From contig JAGVLI010000572.1 in assembly GCA_020054355.1 (NCBI GenBank), positions 1-12,495 on the forward strand: a stretch of 12,495 nucleotides of DNA. The letters are read 5' to 3'. A program made the position numbers and the translations under genes. This document shows positions 6,229 through 12,495 of the stretch, piece after piece. The notes under the pieces were generated by a model. The model was not told where the DNA came from. It did no database searches and saw only the letters and a list, made by a program, of their open reading frames with translations. This stretch comes from Planctomycetales bacterium (GTDB lineage Bacteria > Planctomycetota > Planctomycetia > Gemmatales > Gemmataceae). The stretch's first letter is position 1; each line of letters starts with the position of its first letter.

Positions 6229-6248
6229 ATCAGCAACGAATCGCTGAT
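6229..6248. promoter_or_regulatory. 20-bp palindrome at the minus-strand start site, possible operator
   Basis: ATCAGC (6229-6234) and GCTGAT (6243-6248) form a 6-bp inverted repeat around 8 nt. The element begins 7 bp downstream of the minus -10 box and overlaps the expected start site, a typical repressor position. The symmetry is seen; binding by a regulator is inferred. Confidence 0.35.
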
Positions 6249-6254
6249 GGTCTC

Positions 6255-6282
6255 ATTGTACGGCTAGAAACGGAAATAGCAA
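6255..6282 (-). promoter_or_regulatory. Sigma70-type promoter for the mpsC-csrA cluster
   Basis: On the minus strand, TTGCTA (6282-6277), a 16-bp spacer and TACAAT (6260-6255). Both boxes are close to TTGACA/TATAAT, and the local sequence is AT-richer than its surroundings. Transcription would start near 6248 and give a leader of about 180 nt containing the hairpin at 6119-6164. Confidence 0.6.
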
Positions 6283-6287
6283 GGATA

Positions 6288-6316
6288 TTGTCGTTCGGCG
6301 GGCCGTTTGATAATAT
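6288..6316 (+). promoter_or_regulatory. Sigma70-type promoter for MpsC/DUF2294 copy B
   Basis: TTGTCG (6288-6293), a 17-bp spacer and TAATAT (6311-6316). It is back to back with the minus promoter, five bases separating the two -35 boxes. Its presence argues against any gene start before about 6323, which settles the start choice for the downstream gene. Confidence 0.58.
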
Positions 6317-6422
6317 ATTTGACCGCTCTCGATCCGTTCTCAACCCGTCTGCCCAGTTCCGCCGTTCGCTGGATGGCCCCGTGGAACTCCCGGCGGAGAA
6401 CCGAGCCGCACACGAGGCCGCC

Positions 6423-6803
6423 ATGAAAAGCCAGGGAGAAATCGAAGCCGCCATCGGTGAAGGCATCAGGCGCTTCGAGCAGGAATACATGGGCCGAGGA
6501 CCGAAGGACATTCATACTCACCTGCTGGGCGATCTGCTCGTGGTCCGACTGCAGGGCGTGCTGACGGCGGCCGAACAGCAGCTGGTCAAGGCGCTCCCGG
6601 CCGAAAAGGGCCGGGATCTGCTCAAGCAAGTGCGCACTCATCTGGTGGAAACGGCCCGGCCGCTGATGGAGGCGATGGTCGAGCAGGTCACCGGCGTCAG
6701 CGTGTTGAGTCTGCATCACGATATCAGCACCAAAACGGGCGAAGAGCTCGTGCTTTTCACTCTCTCGACGGCACCGCTATTCCGCGACACGAGAAAAAAG
6801 TAA
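6423..6803 (+). CDS. MpsC/DUF2294 family protein (copy B)
   Basis: 126 residues from the ATG with GAGG 5 nt upstream; a GTG at 6381 is a possible longer start. A start as early as 6288 is excluded if the promoter there is real. The domain fills the whole protein: FEQEYMGRGPKDIHTHLLGD, LLVVRLQGVLTAAEQQLVKAL, then an Arg/helix block (VETARPLMEAMVEQVTGVSV) and a final strand (LVLFTLSTAP). It aligns end to end with copy A (shared FE--, G--P, GVL-AAE--L, AR-L-E, TGV-V, TG---V-F), but most other positions differ, so this is an old duplication or two separate subfamilies. Soluble; no membrane segment. The two copies face away from each other across a shared control region and may respond to different signals. 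Confidence 0.78.
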   Translation: MKSQGEIEAAIGEGIRRFEQEYMGRGPKDIHTHLLGDLLVVRLQGVLTAAEQQLVKALPAEKGRDLLKQVRTHLVETARPLMEAMVEQVTGVSVLSLHHDISTKTGEELVLFTLSTAPLFRDTRKK

Positions 6804-7000
6804 CGGAGAGCCTGCCGGAAAAATGGTCTCTGCTCCGAGATTCAGCCGCCTGCGGGCCTGGCAGTTCAGCTGGCGGCGGCCATATGATTCATTTCAGCGC
6901 ATCACAGCGCGGCATGACGACTGACACCATTTCAAGGTTGAGCGCCTTGGCAGAAACCGAGCGCATCTGGCAAAGTGATCCTGCCCAGGAGGGAGAAATC

Positions 7001-7792
7001 ATGCCGTCGCCGTTTCCGGGAATGGACCCGTATCTGGAATCGCCTTCGCTCTGGCCGGACGTGCATCATGAGTTGATTAGCGAAATCCGGGCGGCACTGC
7101 ACCCGAAACTGCGGCCGCGCTACGTGGGCCGTATTGATGTGCGCGTCTTCGACTCCGACGACGACGACCCGGGCCGTCAGGCTCTCGTGCCCGACTTGCG
7201 CGTCGAGCGCAGTCCTGGCCGCAAGGGCGCGAAGAAACCGAAGTCCGAGGCGGTTCCTGCCGTCACGGAGCCGTTGATCGTGGCGACCCTCATGGACGAG
7301 GAGGTGGAGGAAGCCTTCTTGAAGATCGTCCATGTCGAGTCGGAGGAACTGGTGACGCTGATTGAAGTACTCAGCCCCACCAACAAGATTCGCGGCTCGC
7401 GCGGGCGGAAGAGCTTCATGGAGCAACGGCGCGAGATCGTCAACACCGACGTCCACTGGGTCGAGATCGACTTGTTGCGGGCGGGCGTGCCGTCGGTCAC
7501 GGACCCGCCGCTGCCAGTGAGCGATTACCGTATCCTGGTTTCGCGAGGCGACCAACGCACCCGGACGCGCTGCTGGCCAGTGGGCGTCCGTCAGCCGTTG
7601 CCGGTGATCGCCATTCCGTTGCGCGGCAAAGATGCCGAGGTGCCGCTCGACTTAGGCGCGGTGTTCCGCACGACCTACGACCGGGCGGCCTATGACGTCT
7701 CCGTCGATTACCGCAAAGAACCCCAGCCGCCCCTGGAAGCGGACGATGCGAAATGGGCGAAGGACCTGTTGCGCGGCCGGCGCGGGAAATAG
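7001..7792 (+). CDS. DUF4058 family protein
   Basis: 263 residues, normal for this family, which is frequent and multi-copy in planctomycetes and cyanobacteria. It starts at the ATG preceded by AGGAGGGA with 5-nt spacing, not at upstream in-frame starts. The signature opening MPSPFPGMDPYLES is present, then the W-x-D-x-H-H block (LWPDVHHELISEI) and the paired PR-Y-V-G-R-I strand. V63-P-D65 is followed by I121-E-V-L-S-P-T-N-K129 and the conserved EIDLLRAGVP (155-164). These spacings look like the PD...EVLSP layout of Uma2 (DUF820) PD-(D/E)XK-fold proteins; that link is inference. There is no experimentally known function. The gene stands alone: 197 nt precede it and a tRNA follows. Confidence 0.85.
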   Translation: MPSPFPGMDPYLESPSLWPDVHHELISEIRAALHPKLRPRYVGRIDVRVFDSDDDDPGRQALVPDLRVERSPGRKGAKKPKSEAVPAVTEPLIVATLMDEEVEEAFLKIVHVESEELVTLIEVLSPTNKIRGSRGRKSFMEQRREIVNTDVHWVEIDLLRAGVPSVTDPPLPVSDYRILVSRGDQRTRTRCWPVGVRQPLPVIAIPLRGKDAEVPLDLGAVFRTTYDRAAYDVSVDYRKEPQPPLEADDAKWAKDLLRGRRGK

Positions 7793-7866
7793 CCGGCACC
7801 CGCAGACCGGGTCTTGTTGCATCGGCCATAATTGATATAAGACTCATTCTGGAAAAGACTTGCGGA

Positions 7867-7893
7867 ATTCGTTTTATTCGTGTTATTCGTTTC
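7867..7893 (+). repeat. Three 9-nt direct repeats
   Basis: Three adjacent units of ATTCGTTTT type (ATTCGTTTT, ATTCGTGTT, ATTCGTTTC) occur in an AT-rich stretch after the DUF4058 gene. The last unit also starts an 8-bp inverted repeat (CGTTTCAC at 7888-7895 with GTGAAACG at 7922-7929), so the segment may fold as a terminator. No function is assigned. Confidence 0.4.
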
Positions 7894-7992
7894 ACGCCAC
7901 GGTCGAGGTATGACCCTGTCGGTGAAACGAGTTTACTGCGATCAACAGGGGGCTGCATCGCGGACCTGCGACAGCGGGTGTGCAATTCCCCC

Positions 7993-8020
7993 TTGAATTC
8001 GCTTGCCTCGCCCTTATAAT
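7993..8020 (+). promoter_or_regulatory. Promoter of tRNA-Gly
   Basis: TTGAAT (7993-7998), a 16-bp spacer and a perfect TATAAT (8015-8020). The predicted start is near 8027, about 20 nt before the mature tRNA, as expected for a stable-RNA promoter. It may also feed the trigger factor gene by read-through, since no T-rich terminator follows the tRNA. Confidence 0.75.
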
Positions 8021-8047
8021 TCCAGCAGGTTTCCCCAAAGAACCTGT

Positions 8048-8119
<72 letters not shown>

Positions 8120-8141
8120 TTCCTCGGCCGGGAAGGTTTTC

Positions 8142-8215
8142 AGAACTCATCCTCGTCAAGTCGCCGCCGCGTAACTTCCAATTGCGTGGCGGGACCAGCG
8201 AGGATGAATGGTTCT
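8142..8215 (+). promoter_or_regulatory. Structured leader hairpin upstream of tig
   Basis: Nested pairs: AGAAC (8142-8146) with GTTCT (8211-8215), TCATCCTCG (8147-8155) with CGAGGATGA (8199-8207, the last 9 bp exact), and CCGCCGCGTA (8164-8173) with TGCGTGGCGG (8183-8192, mostly paired). The result is a 74-nt interrupted hairpin lying 24 nt after the tRNA and 39 nt before the tig start. It may mark tRNA processing or control tig translation. I do not recognise a known riboswitch. Confidence 0.45.
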
Positions 8216-8254
8216 AATCCTTCTCGGCTTTATTAACTTTGGCGGGAGCGCGCG

Positions 8255-9793
8255 ATGACCGACGAGATGCAGCCACCAACCCCCATCACCGAAGACGCCC
8301 CAGCGGATGCCACGGCGACCGTGGAGGCGCCCGAGGAAGAAAAGAAGCCGCAAAAGCTGGAGCAGGCGGTGGAGTTCAAGGATGTCGGGCCGTGCAAGAA
8401 GCACATCAAGGTCACGATCGAGCGTGGGGCCATCGAGTCGAAGCTGGAGGAGAAGTTCAAGGAACTGGTGAAGGACCAGGAAATGGTCGTCGCCGGCTTC
8501 CGGCCCGGCAAGGCGCCGCGCAAGATCGTCGAACGCCGTTTCCGCAAGGACGTCAACGACCAGATCAAGTCCGAGGTGCTGCTGCAGAGCTTGGAGCAAC
8601 TGGCCGAGGACCACGACGTCGCGCCGCTCAGTCCGCCGAACATCGACCCCGCCAAGATCGAGATCCCCAAGGACGGGCCGATGGTCTACGAGTTCGAGGT
8701 CGAAGTCCGGCCCCAGTTCGACCTGCCCAATTACAAGGGACTGAAGCTGAAACGGCCGGTCAAGACCTTCACCGATGCCGACGTGGTCAAGGAAATGCAG
8801 CGCCTGCTGGAGCCTTATGGGCAACTGATGCCCAAGGCCGCCGCCGCAGGCCAGAGCGAACCGACCGCCGCGGATGGCGACTATGTGATCGTGGACATCG
8901 CCACCAAGCAGGGCGTGCGAGTTTTGAGCCAGGCGACCGAGGTCAAGGTCCGGGTCAATCCTCGGCTGGCCTTCAAGGACGGCGTGGCCGACAAGTTCGG
9001 CGAGCAGATCAAGGGCGCCAAGCCCGGCGAAACCCGCAACGTCGATATTACCCTGTCCGACGCCGTCGCCGACGAGACCCTGCGCAACCAGACGGTGCAG
9101 GCCGCCTTCCTCGTCAAGGACGTGAAGACCGTTCAGTTGCCCGAAGTCACCCACGAGTTGTGCCACGAGTTCGGCGTGCATTCCGAGGATCAGCTCAAGG
9201 AACTGATCCGCGCCGTGCTGGATCGCCGGCTGGACTACGAACAACGGCAAGCGGCCCGGCGGCAGGTGCTGGCGCAGATCGGCGAGGCTTCCAAGTGGGA
9301 CCTGCCGCAAGACCTGCTGATGCGGCAGTCGCGCAACGCGCTGCGCCGGCGAGTGACGGAAATGCGCGCCGGCGGCATGAGCGACGAGGACATCAACGGC
9401 CAGATGCGCCTGTTGCAGCAGGACGTGGTGTCCAGCACGGCCCTGGCCCTCAAGGAACATTTCGTGCTGCAGAAGATCGCCGAGGTCGAGAAGCTCGTGG
9501 TCAACAAGGATGACATCGACGCCGAGATTCAGCGGCTGGCGGCGCAATACGATGAATCGCCGCGCCGCATCCGCGCCCGGCTCGAAAAAGACGACATGAT
9601 GGATTCGCTGGAAATCGAGCTGATCGAGCGCAAGTCCCTCGACCTGGTGCTGTCCAGCGCCGAGTACGAAGACGTGCCCCTGGATCAGACCGAGGACCGG
9701 CTCGGCACCGTCGAGGAGCAGGCGGTGCCCGGCGAGATGAAAGACCCGACGGCGGTGCCCGCCGAGGAAAAGCCGGCCGAGGCGAAAAGCTGA
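8255..9793 (+). CDS. tig: Trigger factor (ribosome-associated chaperone)
   Basis: 512 residues, longer than the roughly 430 of E. coli Tig because of an acidic, Pro-rich N-terminal extension (about 1-35) and a C-terminal tail (about 472-512). The N-terminal ribosome-binding domain (about 36-155) carries the signature GFRPGKAP at 81-88, which docks at the nascent-chain exit. The middle segment (about 205-292) occupies the FKBP-type PPIase place (GDYVIVDIA ... GAKPGET ... FLVKDV). However, its aromatic active-site residues and the usual FP-dY segment are not visible, so isomerase activity is doubtful. The helical C-terminal domain (about 295-470) forms the chaperone arms. GGGAG lies 6 nt before the ATG. 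The gene precedes two clpP genes, the common tig-clpP order, linking nascent-chain folding with proteolysis. Confidence 0.94.
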   Translation: MTDEMQPPTPITEDAPADATATVEAPEEEKKPQKLEQAVEFKDVGPCKKHIKVTIERGAIESKLEEKFKELVKDQEMVVAGFRPGKAPRKIVERRFRKDVNDQIKSEVLLQSLEQLAEDHDVAPLSPPNIDPAKIEIPKDGPMVYEFEVEVRPQFDLPNYKGLKLKRPVKTFTDADVVKEMQRLLEPYGQLMPKAAAAGQSEPTAADGDYVIVDIATKQGVRVLSQATEVKVRVNPRLAFKDGVADKFGEQIKGAKPGETRNVDITLSDAVADETLRNQTVQAAFLVKDVKTVQLPEVTHELCHEFGVHSEDQLKELIRAVLDRRLDYEQRQAARRQVLAQIGEASKWDLPQDLLMRQSRNALRRRVTEMRAGGMSDEDINGQMRLLQQDVVSSTALALKEHFVLQKIAEVEKLVVNKDDIDAEIQRLAAQYDESPRRIRARLEKDDMMDSLEIELIERKSLDLVLSSAEYEDVPLDQTEDRLGTVEEQAVPGEMKDPTAVPAEEKPAEAKS

Positions 9794-9917
9794 AGCCCGC
9801 GATTCGCATCGAGATTTCCCCGGATGGCCGTCCAGTAATTCTCGAACCGTCCTTGCGCAGCCGCAAGCGGCGGAGTTCCGACGTTCTCCGATCCACCCGA
9901 CGAGCGAGAACCCAGCC

Positions 9918-10577
9918 ATGTTTCCACCCGAATTCCAAGCGGCGGCCGGCGGCCCGATGGTCCCGCTGGCGCAGCGTTACCGCGAATACATGCGCCAGCG
10001 GCAGATGACGCTGGGCGACCTGCTCCTGGAAAACCGCATCGTTTTCCTGGGCAGCTCCCCGGAAACCGGCGGCAGCCCGGTCATCACCGATTACCTGGCC
10101 AACATCACCATTCAGAAATTGCTGTTCTTGCAGTACGAGAACCGCAACCAGGAAATTCACCTGTACATCAACTGTCCGGGCGGCTCGGTGACGGCCACGC
10201 TCGCCATCTACGACACCATGCAGTTCCTGGAATGTCCGATTTCCACGTATTGCATGGGCATCGCGGCCAGCGGCGGCGCCATCATTCTCGCGGCCGGCAC
10301 CAAGGGCAAGCGTTATGCCCTGCCCCATTCCAAGATCATGTGCCATCAACCCTGGGGCCAGGTCGGCGGGCAGATTTCGGACATCGAAATCCAGGCCAAC
10401 GAGATCCTCAAGGACCGTTCGGGGCTGAACAAGATCCTGGCCAAGCATACGGGCCAGCCCATCGAGAAGATCGAGATTGAGACCGAGCGCGACCGCTACT
10501 TCAACGCCCAGGAAGCCAAGGAGTTCGGCCTGGTCGACGACGTGCTGCTGCGCCTGGTGGACGACAAGAAAAAGTAA
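9918..10577 (+). CDS. clpP: ATP-dependent Clp protease proteolytic subunit, first copy
   Basis: 219 residues. ClpP forms a 14-subunit barrel that degrades proteins fed in by ClpX or ClpA/C. The full triad is present: S118 in GIAASGGA, H143 in MCHQPWG and D192 in TERDRYF. Two features differ from standard ClpP. The nucleophile motif reads AASGG rather than AASMG. An insertion of about 8 residues (SSPETGGSP, about 46-54) sits between the RIVFLG strand and the following helix, near the N-terminal/apical part of the ring. The Gly-rich oxyanion strand INCPGGSVTA is intact. The 14-30 N-terminal stretch is longer than the usual propeptide and may be processed. The ribosome site is weak (GCGAG). It lies 124 nt after tig. 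Confidence 0.94.
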   Translation: MFPPEFQAAAGGPMVPLAQRYREYMRQRQMTLGDLLLENRIVFLGSSPETGGSPVITDYLANITIQKLLFLQYENRNQEIHLYINCPGGSVTATLAIYDTMQFLECPISTYCMGIAASGGAIILAAGTKGKRYALPHSKIMCHQPWGQVGGQISDIEIQANEILKDRSGLNKILAKHTGQPIEKIEIETERDRYFNAQEAKEFGLVDDVLLRLVDDKKK

Positions 10578-10610
10578 CGCGCCTCGTTCCCGGGCACTGC
10601 CGCGCGGGCT

Positions 10611-10672
10611 TGTGGGTCAGGTTTGCAACCTGACGAACGACTGAGGCTGTCAGGTTGGAAACCTGGCCCACA
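10611..10672. repeat. REP/MITE-like double palindrome between the clpP genes
   Basis: The 24-nt arms 10611-10634 and 10649-10672 are inverted copies with two mismatches, separated by 14 nt. Each arm is itself a small palindrome (CAGGTT-TGC-AACCTG and CAGGTT-GGA-AACCTG). A palindrome made of palindromes in an intergenic gap is the usual look of dispersed REP or MITE elements. A role as clpP1 terminator or mRNA stabiliser is also possible. Confidence 0.65.
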
Positions 10673-10794
10673 GGCCAACTGCTCTTGACGAGGGGCGGCA
10701 TTGCCTATTCCGCCCAGTTCCACACAATTTCTCATTAACCTGAATCCCGGCGGCCGATCTTGTTACGGGGCCGGGTGCATCTGGAGATAGACCC

Positions 10795-11405
<611 letters not shown>

Positions 11406-11409
<4 letters not shown>

Positions 11410-12242
11410 CCAGGCACTCGGCAACCACGCGCAGGCAAAAGACCAAGAAGGCGGGCTTCGGCGCCGCCTTCTTTTTCCTTTTGCCTGTCGCCCTTTGCCT
11501 GCTGGCCGGCTGCCGCAATTGCGATCGGGTGGAATCCGAACTGCGTCGCCGCGAAATGGAAGTCCACGAGCTGCGCGACGAGTTGGACAACGTTCAGTCG
11601 TTCAACGACGCCCTGCACCGGGAATTGGCGATCTTGCGGCAGGAAGGCAAGCTGGTCCCGACAACTCCTGCTAAACCGCAAGCGGCTGCGGAATCGGCAA
11701 AGCCGGCCATCATCGAAACGATTTCCGTCCCCAACACGATCAAGGAAATCGTCCTGAACCGTCAGACCGGCGGCCTGGACACCGACCGCTGCACCGGCGA
11801 CGACGCCCTTCAAGTAGTCGTCGAGCCGCGCGACCAGGACGGCCATGCGCTGAAGGTGCCCGGCACGATGCTGGTATCGGCCCAGGAGATTCTGCCGGAA
11901 GGGCTGAAGCGGCCGCTTTCGACCTGGGAAGTGAGCGACGAGCAACTACGACGCTCGTGGAAAACCGGGTTGTTTGGCAGCGGCTTCTACGTGACGCTGC
12001 CCTGGAAGTGCCCGCCCAGCACGGAGAAACTGCGTGTGACGGTCCAGTTCACGCTGGCCGATAGCCGACTCTTTGAAGCCGACAAAGACGTGACTATCCG
12101 TCTGCTGCCGGAGTCGCAACGGCAGCCCGTCATCGCACCACCCCTGCCGCCGCCAGCGCACGAAGAACTGCCGTTGCCGCGCCGGGCGGAGAAGCCCAAC
12201 CTGTCGCTGAGCGCCGGCGTGCAGTTGTTGCATCCGGAATGA
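11406..12242 (+). CDS. Predicted coiled-coil lipoprotein, translationally coupled to clpP2
   Basis: 278 residues. The n-region is strongly basic (MTRHSATTRRQKTKK). A hydrophobic core follows, then the lipobox L32-L-A-G-C36, so C36 should be lipidated and the protein anchored to a membrane. Residues 40-80 form a charged heptad-like coiled coil (RVESELRRREMEVHELRDEL). A Pro/Ala linker (83-100) leads to a globular domain (about 101-235) with predicted strands and the motif KTGLFGSGFYVTLPW. The last 40 residues are Pro-rich. I do not recognise the family, and no catalytic motif is visible. Its ATG overlaps the clpP2 stop (ATGA), and there is no separate ribosome site, so ribosomes finishing clpP2 probably reinitiate here. 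A long terminator-like hairpin lies within its signal-peptide codons. A functional link to Clp is not shown. Confidence 0.82.
11432..11487 (+). terminator. Terminator-like hairpin inside the lipoprotein signal-peptide codons
   Basis: The inner stem AAGAAGGCGG (11445-11454) pairs exactly with CCGCCTTCTT (11464-11473) and closes on a GC-TTCG-GC tetraloop. The U-rich tract TTTCCTTTT follows directly. An outer 10-bp stem, CAGGCAAAAG (11432-11441) with CTTTTGCCTG (11478-11487), pairs across it and would absorb part of that tract. It starts 23 nt after the clpP2 stop, the usual place for a terminator, yet it lies inside the next reading frame. Confidence 0.6.
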
Positions 12243-12447
12243 GCGCTGCTTGCCCCGGATCATCCTCCTTCCGGGATCGTGGGCCTGTCTGCCCCTGGCG
12301 ACTGTCAGAGGGTTTCCAAGTTCGGCGAGGCGCGCGGGCGCCAAAGAATACGTGTCCTTCCGGCGAACGGCGTCCCCGGTGCCAGTGCCGCGTGCATGGC
12401 GGACGCTGGCCGGCGAGCAAGCCGGGGTGGGCTGAATCGGGGGATCA
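12243..12447. other. Non-coding gap
   Basis: Short open frames cross this 205-nt stretch, but they are Arg/Pro/Gly-rich with no ribosome site or family pattern. No T-rich terminator and no good promoter is visible. Confidence 0.4.
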
Positions 12448-12495
12448 ATGGCAGTGAGGGTGAAGCTGACAGCGGCCGGCTCCTACCGGCTGGGC
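12448..12495 (+). CDS. Possible start of a gene cut by the window edge
   Basis: ATG preceded by GGGGGA with 3-nt spacing, followed by 16 open codons (MAVRVKLTAAGSYRLG) to the end of the window. The spacing is tighter than ideal, and 16 residues are too few to recognise a family. It would be the next gene on the strand of tig and clpP. Confidence 0.3.
   Translation, partial: MAVRVKLTAAGSYRLG

Noticed and set aside
6288..6422. Longer N-terminus for MpsC/DUF2294 copy B from a TTG at 6288
   Set aside because: The TTG coincides with a -35 box, the extension lacks a ribosome site, and family members begin at the domain.
9852..9867. Small hairpin CTTGCG-CAGC-CGCAAG between tig and clpP1
   Set aside because: A 6-bp stem without a T-run is common by chance in GC-rich DNA and is not enough to call a terminator.
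8156..9919. 587-residue open frame antisense to trigger factor
   Set aside because: It is a mirror of the tig codon pattern (Leu/Asp/His-rich repetitive sequence) and has no ribosome site or family motif.
12239..12457. 72-residue frame overlapping the lipoprotein stop by ATGA
   Set aside because: The composition is Arg/Pro/Cys/Gly-rich and low-complexity, with no family pattern. It is open mainly because of high GC.

Overview
The window looks like chromosomal DNA from a GC-rich planctomycete, most likely Gemmataceae-like. This is an inference from gene content: a DUF4058 protein, two clpP genes directly behind the trigger factor gene, a CsrA beside many tiny membrane proteins, and an exported amidohydrolase. 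No rRNA is present to fix the taxonomy. I see no insertion sequence, CRISPR array, phage gene or toxin-antitoxin module.

Left part (1-6070, nearly all minus strand). After the last 28 codons of a plus-strand gene and a convergent hairpin comes a secreted amidohydrolase (162-1889). Then follows a run of small envelope or regulatory genes read right to left from about 6250: an MpsC/DUF2294 protein, CsrA, a DUF1328 membrane protein, a GTG-started 58-residue membrane protein, a DUF3309 protein, a membrane-anchored periplasmic beta-domain protein, a GlsB/YeaQ-type protein, a degenerate response-regulator receiver and a four-helix membrane protein. Most have clear Shine-Dalgarno sequences, and several gaps hold GC-rich hairpins. 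The set resembles a stress or stationary-phase envelope module.

Centre (6108-6803). A divergent control region has good sigma70-type promoters on both strands and a 20-bp palindrome at the minus start site. A perfect 22-bp hairpin followed by a U-run sits inside the leader of the minus genes, where it could act as an attenuator. The plus promoter drives a second, diverged MpsC/DUF2294 gene.

Right part (7001-12495, all plus strand). A DUF4058 protein is followed by a tRNA-Gly(GCC) with its own consensus promoter. Next comes a protein-quality-control block: trigger factor with an eroded PPIase domain, ClpP1 with an 8-residue insertion, and a canonical ClpP2. A coiled-coil lipoprotein gene overlaps the clpP2 stop codon by 4 nt, and its signal-peptide codons form a long terminator-like hairpin. 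clpX is not in the window; only the first codons of a possible next gene are present.

Starts were chosen from Shine-Dalgarno position and family length. Function calls come from motif recognition, not from database searches.
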